NCBI RefSeq assembly: GCF_014203795.1
Contig: NZ_JACHJU010000001.1
Span: 930,001-994,000, forward strand
Direction: 5' to 3'
DNA: 64,000 bases
DNA from: Streptosporangium album
GTDB taxonomy: Bacteria > Actinomycetota > Actinomycetes > Streptosporangiales > Streptosporangiaceae
This document shows, piece by piece, positions 18,532 through 26,814 of the stretch. Under the pieces are notes generated by a model that was given only the letters and a program-made list of their open reading frames with translations, was not told where the DNA came from and ran no database searches. Every line of letters starts with the position of its first letter. Positions within the stretch are counted from its first letter, which is position 1. The position numbers and the translations under genes are program-made.

Positions 18532-19740
18532 ATGATCACCATCGACATTCCGAACTGGGCCGCCCGCATGCGCGCCTGGAGGCGCGGCCGCCTGTGGAGC
18601 CGGCACGAGCTCGGAGGGCGGCTGGCCGACACCGCCGACGAGACGGCCCGTGACCGCCTGCCCAGCCAGGAGAAACTCTCCGAGATGGTCCGCTCCTGGG
18701 AGGCCGGGGAGCAGCGGCCCGACGAGCTGTACGCGGAGCTGCTGTGCCGGGCGTTCGACATGAACGAGGCGGAGCTGTTCAGCGGGGAGGCGGCCGGCAC
18801 GACGCTCTGGCATCACCTGACCGGCATCCCGCTGCTGGCGGGGGTGTTCTCGGCCGAGGAGGAGGAGCGCGCCGGCCGGGCGATCGAGAACCCCCAGCGG
18901 GTCGACGACCGGACCGTGGCCTACCTCCAGACCGTCCTGCGGGCCTACTCACGACCGGATCTGCGCCCGGCGCGCACAGCCGGTGTGCTGTCTCCCCTCT
19001 TCGCCGCGATCGACGGACTGCACCGTGACGCCGGATCGGGTGTCCGCCAGGCACTGCTCATGCTCAGCGCGGAGGACGCCGAGCAGATCAGCCGCATGCA
19101 CTACGAGGCCGGCGACCTCAACGAGGCGCTGGCCTGGTCGGACCGGGCCCTGCTCGCGGCGCACCAGGCCGGGGACGAACGGCTGATGGCGTACACGCTC
19201 GCCCGCCGGGCCGGCCTCCAGGACGCCCGGAGCAACCCCGAGCAGGTGATCGACCTCGCCGTCGCGGCCCGCGAGCACGTCCTCTCCCCGCATCCGCTCG
19301 ACGCCATGGCACGCTGCCACGAGGCGCAGGGCCACGCCATGGCGGGGGCCGAGGACATGTGCCACCGCCGCCTGGAGGAGTCCGCGGAGGAATCCGGGCA
19401 GGGACCCGAGGAGAGCCCGGAGAACGACACGCTCAAGGTGTCCGACCACCTCGCCGAGCTCCACACCACCCTGGCCGCCGGATGTCTCATCCAGCTCCAC
19501 CATCCCGCCGACGCGATCGAACTCCTGGAACGGGATCTCCCCGGAGCCCCGTCCACCTACGCCACGGCCTACACCATGGCCCGCCTCGCCCATGCCTACG
19601 CCGACGCGCACGAGGCAGAGCGTTCGGCCGGAGTCGCCCGTCAGGCCCTGACGCTGTCCCGCCTGACCGGCGCACGCCGGGCCCTGGAGGAGCTCCGCCT
19701 CGTCCAGGGCGGCCTCCACCGGCTGCCGCACCCGCGCTGA
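18532..19740 (+). CDS. XRE-type HTH regulator with TPR-like helical repeats
   Basis: 402 aa. Residues ~10-85 form a lambda-repressor-like HTH (WSRHELGGRLAD, EKLSEMVRSWEAG, ELYAELLCRAFDM). The remainder is helical with TPR-type pairs (MHYEAGDLNEALAWSDRALL; ATAYTMARLAHAYADAHEAE). This architecture is widespread and expanded in Streptomyces and Streptosporangium, where the TPRs are thought to bind a peptide or protein partner. Target genes not evident. The upstream ~110 bp is AT-richer and probably carries its promoter. Confidence 0.82.
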   Translation: MITIDIPNWAARMRAWRRGRLWSRHELGGRLADTADETARDRLPSQEKLSEMVRSWEAGEQRPDELYAELLCRAFDMNEAELFSGEAAGTTLWHHLTGIPLLAGVFSAEEEERAGRAIENPQRVDDRTVAYLQTVLRAYSRPDLRPARTAGVLSPLFAAIDGLHRDAGSGVRQALLMLSAEDAEQISRMHYEAGDLNEALAWSDRALLAAHQAGDERLMAYTLARRAGLQDARSNPEQVIDLAVAAREHVLSPHPLDAMARCHEAQGHAMAGAEDMCHRRLEESAEESGQGPEESPENDTLKVSDHLAELHTTLAAGCLIQLHHPADAIELLERDLPGAPSTYATAYTMARLAHAYADAHEAERSAGVARQALTLSRLTGARRALEELRLVQGGLHRLPHPR

Positions 19741-19924
19741 CGGCCGGCCTTCCCCGCCGTGAAGCGGACGGCGGGGACGCTCCGGCGAGACCTCTCAGCG
19801 CGGCCGGAACACTCCGGCCCGTGCCGCGGCGAGGACCGAGGCGGCGGCGCGGCCGGAGCCTGCCGGTCGCGTGGCGGCCCGGGGCTTCTGGAATCGGTGC
19901 CCGATGCGGGGGTATGGACATCGG

Positions 19925-20161
19925 ATGAGCATCCAGAAGGAACTTCAGCAAGTCGAAGAGGATCTGAAGAGGCTCCGTAACGAGGTGGCCGAGCTGCGCA
20001 GGCAGGTCGGCGAGCTCGGGCCGACGGACGCCGCCGAGCGGTCGGCGCTGATCAACATGGCCGACGAGCAGGAATCCCTGGCCAACGAGCTGGAGGCCCG
20101 GCACGAGGGGCTGCTCAAGCAGATCGGCGACAGCGGTTGCCTCGACTCCCAGAGTCCCTGA
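19925..20161 (+). CDS. Small coiled-coil protein
   Basis: 78 aa from ATG 19925. Residues 3-32 are a clear heptad coiled coil (IQKELQQVEEDLKRLRNEVA), followed by a second helix rich in Glu/Leu and a tail ending DSGCLDSQSP. No membrane segment or signal peptide. Its shape suggests a small dimeric scaffold, but no function can be assigned. It stands alone in a ~180-bp upstream gap. Confidence 0.6.
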   Translation: MSIQKELQQVEEDLKRLRNEVAELRRQVGELGPTDAAERSALINMADEQESLANELEARHEGLLKQIGDSGCLDSQSP

Positions 20162-20265
20162 CCGCGCCCGTCCGGATACGGTGCGGCGGCCAGAATTTTC
20201 GGACACCCGGTTATATGCGACCTCGAATGGTAACGATAAGAACGAATCACCATCGGGGGGATGAA

Positions 20266-20559
20266 ATGATCAATAAACTTCACAAAATGGGCATAAAGTC
20301 CAACACGATGTACATGGCCGGGATCGTGTCGATCGGCCTGTCGGTCGCGGCATGGCTGTGCTCGGAGTCGCTCGAGAAGGCGGGGAGAGACCGGGCGGAC
20401 AGGTGGGGAATCTTCATCGGCGAGTGGGCACCGACATTCTTCGCAATGGGGGTCGCGCTCCGTATTGAGGAGACGCACACCGACACCCGCGCGATGGGCG
20501 GAGAGATGATGGAGGAGACCTACCGCGAGAGCAGGATGCCGTCCCGCGCCGGCGTCTGA
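20266..20559 (+). CDS. Small membrane protein, function unknown
   Basis: 97 aa from ATG 20266 with a GGGGGG Shine-Dalgarno at 20255-20260. Predicted TM segment MYMAGIVSIGLSVAAWLCS, a charged loop, and a second hydrophobic stretch GIFIGEWAPTFFAMGVAL, then a polar acidic and basic tail. The 5' region (20170-20265) is clearly AT-richer than its neighbours, compatible with a strong promoter or transfer. I do not recognise a family. Confidence 0.6.
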   Translation: MINKLHKMGIKSNTMYMAGIVSIGLSVAAWLCSESLEKAGRDRADRWGIFIGEWAPTFFAMGVALRIEETHTDTRAMGGEMMEETYRESRMPSRAGV

Positions 20560-20577
20560 CCAGTCAGGCGGCCCGGC

Positions 20578-21207
20578 TCACGGCCGCCTGACGATCGCCG
20601 GATGCCTCGGATCGTCGGCTCGGACGACCACGTCGGCGGTGCCGACCGGCCCGGCCTCGCGCTCGTAGCGCGCGTAGGCGGGCAACGTCCACTGCTGTTC
20701 CACGCCGGTCCGCCGGGCCAGCGCGCCGGGCGAGAGCCACAGGTGCACGGTCAGATCGAAGGGGAGGCCCCGCCCCAGCAGCAGTGCTCCGTCCAGCAGA
20801 AGCACCCCGCCCCGAGGCACGGTGACGTACGGCGCGCGCGTCGCCCTGTCGACGGTGCTGTCCCACAACGTGGGCAGGACCTTGCCGGATCGGCCCGGTC
20901 CGAGCGGGCCGAGCACCTCGCGGTCCAGGGCTCCGGAGTCGAGCCAGTCGGTGTAAAAGGCATCCGGGTCGGTCCGGCCGTACTCGAGGCGCAGCGACGC
21001 CGGGCGCAGGAAATCGCCGGCGGAAACCCGGAGGACCTCGCGACCACGGAGACGGAGCGGGTCCACCAGCGCGTCCGCGAGCCGTTCCGGCCGCGCGGCC
21101 GGTGCGCCGTCGAGGGCCACCCGGACCCAGGAGTCCGGAGCCGCCGAGGCGATCCGGTCGGCGAGCTCTTCGACCAGCAGCGCAGGGGAGATGGGCCGTA
21201 TGTCCAT
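20578..21207 (-). CDS. Uridine kinase-like P-loop protein with degenerate Walker A
   Basis: 209 aa from ATG 21207 (MDIRPISP); ATG 21216 is possible. The overall layout follows nucleoside kinases of the uridine/phosphoribulokinase group: WVRVALDGAPAARPERLAD at the P-loop position, DFLRPASLRLEYGRTDPDAFY in the lid/substrate region, and VLLLDGALLL as a Walker-B-like strand. The P-loop lacks the GK[ST] triad, which in my recollection is general for this actinobacterial subfamily. Catalytic activity is therefore doubtful. Confidence 0.65.
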   Translation of the reverse strand: MDIRPISPALLVEELADRIASAAPDSWVRVALDGAPAARPERLADALVDPLRLRGREVLRVSAGDFLRPASLRLEYGRTDPDAFYTDWLDSGALDREVLGPLGPGRSGKVLPTLWDSTVDRATRAPYVTVPRGGVLLLDGALLLGRGLPFDLTVHLWLSPGALARRTGVEQQWTLPAYARYEREAGPVGTADVVVRADDPRHPAIVRRP

Positions 21208-21216
21208 ACAGCCCAT

Positions 21217-21703
21217 CTTTCACCGACGCGCCGGCACCTCGGACGCGAACACCCCGGCCCGCACCCGGCGGATCGCGTGGGAGTCCGGGGGGTCACGTGG
21301 GAGTCCGGGCAGTCACACGGGAGTCCGGGCAGTCACACGGGAGTCCCGGGGGGGATCATCTTCCCCGTCGACGGCACCGCACCCCCCTCTTCCGGTACGG
21401 CTCCGGCGAGAACCGGATGAGGCGAAAAACTTCGTTCACGCGATATGAGCCAGTCAATCATCATGATCTAGTCAAAGTCGGGCGTTATCCGGCTCAAAAG
21501 TTGGCGCAGCGTGTTGTCAGGCGATGACTGGCGGTAACGATCCCTGTGGATCGTACTGGCGTGGCCGCGAGGGAATGTCGGCCTCCCGATCGTGAACCGT
21601 CCTTCAGGACGCACATTCGGAGAGGCGGCGTGACCGTCGCGCCCTCTCTTCACAACGATCTCGGCAGGCCACCCATGGAGACAGTGATGTCAGGAGAACT
21701 TCG
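21217..21703. other. 487-bp intergenic region
   Basis: No gene with coding character. It holds a 20-bp tandem repeat array (21277-21352), an AT-richer promoter-like segment around 21420-21500, a small hairpin GTCC-TTCA-GGAC near 21599, and a possible 10-codon leader ORF (21675-21707, METVMSGELR) whose stop overlaps the start of the next gene as ATGA. Confidence 0.4.
21277..21352. repeat. 20-bp tandem repeat, about 3.8 copies
   Basis: Units begin at 21277, 21297, 21317 and 21337. Consensus is RYGGGAGTCCGGGCAGTCAC, with the first unit having GGGG in place of GGCA and the last incomplete. A 20-bp period excludes coding for a peptide repeat. Intergenic, upstream of the uridine kinase-like gene (minus) and the CBM48 gene (plus); possible protein-binding array or slippage repeat. 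Confidence 0.75.
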
Positions 21704-21994
21704 ATGATCAAACGCGGTAAACCCACTAAGAACGGGCAGGTCAAGATCACCTTCACGGTGCCGGCCGAGCAGCCTATGGGCGGGATCTCACTCGTCGGCG
21801 ACTTCAACGACTGGGATCCCTACGCCCATCCGATGCAGCGCAAGGACAACGGCACCTACCAGGTGAGCCTGACCGTCCCGTCGCAGCAGCCCATCCGCTT
21901 CCGCTACCTGGCGGACGGCGGCGTGTGGTTCGACGACGCCGACGCCGACCACCACGACGAGCACGGCGGACGCCTGAACCCGGTGGCCCGGTAG
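21704..21994 (+). CDS. Stand-alone glycogen-recognition (CBM48/isoamylase-N) domain protein
   Basis: 96 aa, a single early-set beta-sandwich: ITFTVPAEQPMGGISLVGDF, NDWDPYAHPM (the N-D-W motif of glycogen-recognition domains), then NGTYQVSLTVP and FRYLADGGVWFDD. Such stand-alone domains are conserved in actinobacteria and are related to the AMPK beta-subunit GBD. It would bind alpha-glucan or act as a regulatory adaptor in the cytosol. AGGAG lies 8 bases upstream. No glg genes are adjacent. Confidence 0.85.
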   Translation: MIKRGKPTKNGQVKITFTVPAEQPMGGISLVGDFNDWDPYAHPMQRKDNGTYQVSLTVPSQQPIRFRYLADGGVWFDDADADHHDEHGGRLNPVAR

Positions 21995-22170
21995 GACCTG
22001 CGGGCGAAAGCGTCGCGGCGTCCGTCGCGCGGGGATCGGCACATGACCGCCCGCGGCTCCGGCGGACCGCGCCGCAGGACAGAGTTCCGCCGTCTCCACG
22101 ATCGCCATTCGCCGGGACGGCCTCCCCCCTCCTGTCCGGGCATGACGGCTCCGGCCCAAGCCTCTTCCCG

Positions 22171-23307
22171 TTACCCGGACACGTCCGGGAACATCTCGTC
22201 GATCACGCCGACGGTGTCACGGGCGAGCTGCAACTCCTCACGCGGTCGCACCACCAGCACCGGCACGGCGCCCGGCGGGCTCACCGCTCCGTCGGCCTCC
22301 GGGTCGGCCCCGGGGGCGGCCCGGGCGGGCGGCTCGACGCCGAGGAGCCCGAGCCTGCGGCAGACGGCCTCGCGGACCTCCGGCTGATCCCAGCCGATCT
22401 CCCCGGTGAACACCAGCGCGTCCAGCCGGTCCAGGCTGGTCGCGGCGGCGGCGATCTCCCGGCTCACCCGGTGGGCGAACACCTCCAGCGCCAGCACGGA
22501 GGCCCGGTCGCCGGCGCCCACCAGGTCCCGCGTGTCACCGGACCTGCCGTCCGACAGCCCGAGCAGCCCGGACCGGTGCTCCAGCCCGTCGCGCAGCTCT
22601 TCGAGAGAGAGCCGGGAGTCGGAAAGGAGCCACAGCAGCATGCCGGGATCGACGCTCCCCGATCGCTTGCTCATCGGCACCCCCTCAAGGGGCGTGAAGC
22701 CCATGGAGGTGTCCACGCTGCGGCCCTCCCGGACCGCGCACACCGAGGAACCCCCGCCGAGATGGGTCAGGACGAGGTGCAGGGTGTCGGCGGGCCGCCC
22801 CAGCAGCTCCGCCGCCCGCCCCAGCGCCCAGGTGTAGGAGAGCCCGTGGAAACCGTAGCGGCGTAGGCCGTACCGGCTCCTCCACTCCGGCGGCAGCGCA
22901 TAGGTCGCGGCGCTCTCGGGCAGGGTGACGTGGAAGGCGGTGTCCGGGCAGAGCACGTGAGGGATCCCCGGCAGCAGCCGCCGGCAGGCCTCGACGAGCG
23001 CGAGGGCGGGCGGCACGTGCAGTGGAGCGAGATCGGCGCACCCGCGCACCGCGGCCAGCACGTCGTCGTCGACGACCGTCGGCCGCCGCACGGCGTCGCC
23101 GCCGTGCACCAGACGGTGGCCGGCCGCCACGGGCTCGCATCCGGGCTCGGCACCGAGAAAGTCCGACACCGTCTGTTCGGCACCGGCCGGATCAGGGCTC
23201 TGCTCGCTGTGCTCGGTGCGCAGGACCCTGCCGTCCCGGACCAGGTGGAGCTGGAGACTCGATGATCCCGCGTTGACGGTGAGCACTGCCGGATCGGTGA
23301 TTGCCAT
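22171..23307 (-). CDS. ackA: Acetate/propionate kinase
   Basis: 378 aa. N-terminal VLTVNAGSSSLQLHLVRDG (phosphate-1 loop), HRLVHGG, DTAFHVTLP, RRYGFHGLSYTWALGRA, LTHLGGGSSVCAVREG, DTSMGFTPLEGVPM, and FTGEIGWDQPEVRE match ASKHA acetate kinases throughout. It interconverts acetate + ATP and acetyl phosphate + ADP. No pta or phosphoketolase gene is adjacent, so it works with a partner elsewhere. Divergent from an arsR-type gene (~190 bp), which may regulate it. Confidence 0.93.
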   Translation of the reverse strand: MAITDPAVLTVNAGSSSLQLHLVRDGRVLRTEHSEQSPDPAGAEQTVSDFLGAEPGCEPVAAGHRLVHGGDAVRRPTVVDDDVLAAVRGCADLAPLHVPPALALVEACRRLLPGIPHVLCPDTAFHVTLPESAATYALPPEWRSRYGLRRYGFHGLSYTWALGRAAELLGRPADTLHLVLTHLGGGSSVCAVREGRSVDTSMGFTPLEGVPMSKRSGSVDPGMLLWLLSDSRLSLEELRDGLEHRSGLLGLSDGRSGDTRDLVGAGDRASVLALEVFAHRVSREIAAAATSLDRLDALVFTGEIGWDQPEVREAVCRRLGLLGVEPPARAAPGADPEADGAVSPPGAVPVLVVRPREELQLARDTVGVIDEMFPDVSG

Positions 23308-23485
23308 GGTTTCCGGGTGCCCGCAACGGCAGGCGGCAAACGATCCACCGGATCCGGAGGATCGATCCGGTTCAGGCCTTCCGGCGGGAGACCGGCTCTT
23401 CCACCGGACACGGGACGTGCGACGTGCGACGTGCGACCGGCCTCCGCCACCACCCCCGGAGCTGGCTTGTATAAGCGCGCGCCGA

Positions 23486-23491
23486 TATAGT
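23486..23491 (+). promoter_or_regulatory. -10 element of leaderless arsR-like gene
   Basis: TATAGT ends 7 bases before ATG 23499, so the transcript would begin at or next to the start codon. No Shine-Dalgarno is present. This decides for ATG 23499 over the in-frame ATG at 23490, which overlaps the -10. Confidence 0.55.
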
Positions 23492-23498
23492 GGCGTTC

Positions 23499-23870
23499 AT
23501 GCACGCGTTCGACGTTCTCGGCGATCCGGTGCGGCGCCGGATCCTGGAGCTGCTCGCCGAAGGCGAGCACTCCGCCGGCCAGATCGGCGCCGTCGTGCAG
23601 GAGGAGTTCGGGATCTCCCAGCCCGGAGTGTCACAGCACCTGCGCGTGCTACGCGACAACGGCTTCGCGACCGTCCGGGCCGAGGGCACCCGGCGTCTGT
23701 ATGCCGTCGACCCCGCACCGCTGCAGGAGGTCGACACCTGGCTGGAGCGCTACCGCCGGTTCTGGGACCAGAGCCTGGACGCCCTCGGCACCGAGCTCGC
23801 GCGGGGAAAGCGTGAGCGTCGCATGAGGCCTGCCAACACGCCCGGGGCAGGAGACAGGGACGACATCTGA
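23499..23870 (+). CDS. ArsR-family HTH transcriptional regulator
   Basis: 123 aa. HAFDVLGDPVRRRILELLAE opens the winged HTH, GISQPGVSQHLRVLRDNGFA is the recognition helix, and EGTRRLYAVD the wing. The metal-binding ELCVCDL motif of ArsR/SmtB is absent, so it belongs to the non-metal subgroup that often controls START/SRPBCC or metabolic genes. Leaderless start supported by TATAGT. Divergent from ackA. Confidence 0.88.
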   Translation: MHAFDVLGDPVRRRILELLAEGEHSAGQIGAVVQEEFGISQPGVSQHLRVLRDNGFATVRAEGTRRLYAVDPAPLQEVDTWLERYRRFWDQSLDALGTELARGKRERRMRPANTPGAGDRDDI

Positions 23871-24134
23871 CCGACGTCGCCAACCTCCTCCGACATCGAA
23901 CAACCACCCAGAGTGACCAATCGGTCACCCGCGACAGGCGTTCCCCCGGCGTCCGTCCCGGTCCGATCGCGACGTCCGGCCCCCGCCCCCGGCCGCGAAC
24001 CTCCTGACAGGAGCATTCCCGCCGACCTGTTGAAGTGCCCCGAAGCACCGGCGTACGGTGGGGGTAGCGGTTTCCGTCTCTACGCGGCTCCCCACAGGGG
24101 CGCTGTCTCCAACACCCGTGGACAGCGGGGCATC

Positions 24135-24506
24135 ATGACTCGACTTTCCATCACGGTGAGCGACCATCCACGGTTCTCGGTGGTCTCGCTCACCGGCGAT
24201 CTAGACAAACTATCGGCGCCACCGCTTGAGGAAGCGTTCACGGCACTGCTGACGCGCGGACACGTCAGGATCATCATCGACACGACGGATCTGGGTTTCT
24301 GTGACTCCTCGGGGGTCTGGGTGCTCCTGGCGACCATGCGCCGCACCTACGAGCAGAACGGCTGGCTCCGCCTTGCCGGAGTCAACGGGTTTCTCGGCCG
24401 TCTCCTGGAGTTGACCGGGCTGCGCGCGGCATTCCCCATCGACCGGGACGTGAACGAGTCGCTGCGGCAGGCCGCGGAAGGAAGAGGCGTCCCGGTCTCC
24501 CGATGA
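24135..24506 (+). CDS. STAS-domain anti-sigma-factor antagonist
   Basis: 123 aa single STAS domain: VVSLTGDLDKLSAPPLEEAF, then IIDTTDLGFCDSSGVWVLLA, where DSSG contains the serine phosphorylated by anti-sigma kinases. It would bind and neutralise an anti-sigma factor of the RsbW/SpoIIAB type when unphosphorylated. No sigma factor is adjacent; the HATPase gene at 29684-30091 in this window belongs to the kinase family but nothing links the two directly. Confidence 0.88.
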   Translation: MTRLSITVSDHPRFSVVSLTGDLDKLSAPPLEEAFTALLTRGHVRIIIDTTDLGFCDSSGVWVLLATMRRTYEQNGWLRLAGVNGFLGRLLELTGLRAAFPIDRDVNESLRQAAEGRGVPVSR

Positions 24507-24546
24507 CCTCCGGCGCGCCGGTGCCCGTCTCCCGGCGTGGTCGCCG

Positions 24547-25101
24547 TCAGGCGCGGTAGAGGACGGCGTTGATGCCGAGCGCCGCCGCGGCATGGACGTT
24601 GTCGGCGCGGTCGTCGACGAAGGTGACCTCGCCGGGATCAGCACCGAGCCGGTGGAGCACCTTCTCGAAGATGGCGGCGTCGGGCTTGGCGAGAGCCAGG
24701 CGGCAGCTGTAGAAACGGTGGTCGAACGGCTCGGCCCAGGGGGCGTCGTCGATGGCCGTCGCCAACGGCTCGGGGGCGTTGGACAGCAGTGCGAGCCGGT
24801 GGCGGCCGGTGAACTCACGGAGCATGTCCAGGCCGGCGGGGTTGAGGTGGGACCAGCTCGCGACGTCGGCGGCGTTGAGCGCGGCCACGACGGGGTCGGT
24901 GTCGGCCAGATCCCGCTCCAGGACGTTGCTCCAGTAGAGGTGGGGAGCCTGACCGCGATCGTAGGGATCCCGGTGGCGCCAGTAGAGGTCGCGGAAGGCC
25001 GCGGGATCCCGGCCGGCGAGGGCGGCCATGCCGTCCATCTCCCCGGCCGGCTGCGGCAGGGAGATCACCTCTCCGTAGTCCAGCAACATCCAGGTCGTCA
25101 T
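24547..25101 (-). CDS. HAD-superfamily hydrolase
   Basis: 184 aa from ATG 25101 with GGAGAG upstream. The start TTWMLLDYGEVISLP gives motif I (DYGEV, first Asp nucleophile; second acid replaced, as in the DxGGV branch), LALLSNAPE motif II, LAKPDAAIFEKVLHRLG motif III, and FVDDRADNV motif IV. An alpha-helical cap lies between motifs I and II. HAD-IA type phosphatase or haloacid dehalogenase-like; substrate unknown. Confidence 0.85.
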   Translation of the reverse strand: MTTWMLLDYGEVISLPQPAGEMDGMAALAGRDPAAFRDLYWRHRDPYDRGQAPHLYWSNVLERDLADTDPVVAALNAADVASWSHLNPAGLDMLREFTGRHRLALLSNAPEPLATAIDDAPWAEPFDHRFYSCRLALAKPDAAIFEKVLHRLGADPGEVTFVDDRADNVHAAAALGINAVLYRA

Positions 25102-25236
25102 GCGCTCTCCCAGGTCGGTCCGGTGCAGGTGACCGGCCGCCGCGGGCGGGGAGCCTGGCCACCCGGAGCCGTGACAGCGCCGAGCGCCGAGGCCGGTGAC
25201 CGCGTCCCGCCACAGCGGAGGCCGTCGAGGTTCATT

Positions 25237-25255
25237 CGAACATGACTTATGTTCG
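25237..25255. promoter_or_regulatory. CGAACAT/ATGTTCG inverted repeat
   Basis: Perfect 7-bp arms (25237-25243, 25249-25255) with spacer GACTT, in the 363-bp gap between the HAD hydrolase and the small gene at 25465. The arms resemble half-sites of the LexA box, but the 9-bp distance between CGAAC and GTTCG is wrong for LexA (4 bp). Probable regulator site, identity unknown. I see no other gene in this gap. Confidence 0.45.
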
Positions 25256-25464
25256 TTTGCAACAGGAGAATGTGCTTTTCCACGCCGCGCCGTACCGCCG
25301 TCATCCACCTCCCGGACCGGTGACCGCCCGGCGAGACCGGGCTCCGGCGCCCCCCGATCGCTCGTCCGGGTGGCCGGAGACACGTCCTCGCAGGGTGCGT
25401 GACCAGCGGCTCCGCACCTCCTAGTCTGATCGGACAGCCATGCCGATCCCGGGGGGAACCGAGG

Positions 25465-25737
25465 ATGTCCCGCACCCGCATCACCATGGACAACGCCGCC
25501 CTGCGCGATGTCGCCATGCGCGCCGCCACCGGGAAGAGACCGCGGTTCGACGCCCGCACCACCCAGGTGGTGCAGCGGATCATGGCCTCACACGGCGGCG
25601 GACCGGTCGACGAGGTGGACGGGGCGCTGCGGGCGGCACTGCTGCAGCTCCCCGGGATCCAGCAGTTCGACGGAACACAGATCCGCAGGTGGGCGACCCA
25701 GATCAGCCTCCGGCAGGATCCGCTGGCCGAGGCGTAG
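25465..25737 (+). CDS. Small hypothetical protein
   Basis: 90 aa from ATG 25465 with GGGGGGAACCGAGG upstream. Mostly helical and polar (AALRDVAMRAATGKRPRFDA; TTQVVQRIMASHGGGPVDEV), no TM segment, signal or recognised motif. Codon use is normal for this genome, and a strong hairpin directly follows its stop, which supports a real gene. Function unknown. Confidence 0.6.
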   Translation: MSRTRITMDNAALRDVAMRAATGKRPRFDARTTQVVQRIMASHGGGPVDEVDGALRAALLQLPGIQQFDGTQIRRWATQISLRQDPLAEA

Positions 25738-25739
25738 GG

Positions 25740-25770
25740 GGCGTCAGCCGCGCAGATGCTTGCTGACGCC
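25740..25770 (+). terminator. Hairpin terminator after small gene
   Basis: Perfect 9-bp stem GGCGTCAGC (25740-25748) and GCTGACGCC (25762-25770), 13-nt loop, starting 2 bases after the TAG at 25735-25737. No U tract, as usual in actinomycetes. Confidence 0.65.
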
Positions 25771-25906
25771 GGCGAGGACGAGCTCCGTACCCATCAACTT
25801 GATCGACGGCGAGGACCACCGCGACGACGTGGCCACCTGGGGTTTTCGGTGGTGGGCGGGGCTCTGCCGTGCCGGTCCGCATACCCCGTAACCATAAACT
25901 CTCACC

Positions 25907-26392
25907 ATGATTCGTCCCGCAACGCCGGATGACATCCCGGCGATCATCCATATGATCCGCGAGCTCGCCACGTACGAAAAGGCACTGGACAAGGTCGAGA
26001 CCACCGAGGAGCAGTTGCACGAGGCGCTGTTCGGGCCCTCCCCCGCCGTGTTCTGCCACATCGCCACCGACGATGACAACGGGGTGGCCGGGTTCGCGCT
26101 CTGGTTCGTCACCTACTCCACGTGGCTGGGCAGGCACGGCATCCATCTCGAAGATCTCTTCGTCCACCCCGGCCACCGGGGAGCGGGACACGGGAAGCAG
26201 CTCCTCATCGAGCTCGCCCGCATCTGCGTGGAACGGGGGTACGGGCGGTTCGAATGGTCGGTCCTCGACTGGAACACCCCGTCCATCGAGTTCTACCGGT
26301 CGCTCGGCGCGGAGCCGCTCGACGAGTGGGACATGTACCGGCTCACCGGGTCGGCGCTGGAGAAGCTCGCCGCCACCGAGAGCCCGCGATAG
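25907..26392 (+). CDS. GNAT acetyltransferase (diamine acetyltransferase-like)
   Basis: 161 aa. IRPATPDDIPAIIHMIRELA opens the fold, VAGFALWFVTYSTWLGRHGI and LEDLFVHPGHRGAGHGKQLL carry motif A with the RxGxG(K) acetyl-CoA loop (HRGAGHGK), and EWSVLDWNTPSIEFYRSLGA is motif B. The LEDLFV..P and WNTPSIEFY segments are typical of spermidine/spermine or thialysine acetyltransferases. Likely N-acetylates a small diamine or lysine analogue. No Shine-Dalgarno, possibly leaderless. Confidence 0.88.
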   Translation: MIRPATPDDIPAIIHMIRELATYEKALDKVETTEEQLHEALFGPSPAVFCHIATDDDNGVAGFALWFVTYSTWLGRHGIHLEDLFVHPGHRGAGHGKQLLIELARICVERGYGRFEWSVLDWNTPSIEFYRSLGAEPLDEWDMYRLTGSALEKLAATESPR

Positions 26393-26571
26393 GGCTCGAA
26401 TGAGCTTCCCGATTTTCTCGATACGACTTTCACTAACCAAATTAGACATTCTTCATCCTTTCTAAATATGGGGGGTTGTTTGATTAGCGCGCTGTTGATT
26501 AATCTGTAACGGGCGCGGGGGCACCGCCTTCTGACCTGTTTCTGTACAGCGCGCCATACGGGGAGTTCGTC

Positions 26572-26814
26572 GTGGCTGACCTCGATCGCGAGGCGATGCG
26601 GGCGGTGGTGGAGCGGATCCAGCGGCTGTCGGACGAGCACTGGTGGGCGCTCGCCCCCTCCTGCCGCCTGATGGAGGGCGACGCGTGGGTGGGACCCACC
26701 GGAGCCCGGTTCGGCACCCAGCTCAACGCCGACCAGCGGGAGCTACGTGACCTGCTCGCCAGGGCGGTGCACAGCGCGCAGAGCAGGCTGGCGTCTCTGC
26801 CGGGCACGGCATGA
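26572..26814 (+). CDS. WXG100-like small protein, first gene of coupled triad
   Basis: 80 aa, GTG start 26572 after GGGGAG. Two helices separated by a turn: VVERIQRLSDEHWWALAPSC, then AWVGPTGARFGTQLNADQRE with a W-x-G motif (WVG) at the turn, the plan of ESX/T7SS partner proteins. Its TGA overlaps the ATG of the next gene (ATGA), so the two are translationally coupled. By context it is the secretion chaperone/partner of the 740-aa protein. No EccC or other secretion gene is in the window. Confidence 0.7.
   Translation: MADLDREAMRAVVERIQRLSDEHWWALAPSCRLMEGDAWVGPTGARFGTQLNADQRELRDLLARAVHSAQSRLASLPGTA

Noticed and set aside
21277..21352. CRISPR array
   Set aside because: Repeats are contiguous 20-bp units without spacers, and no cas genes are present.
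25237..25255. Canonical LexA/SOS box
   Set aside because: CGAAC and GTTCG are 9 bp apart rather than 4.
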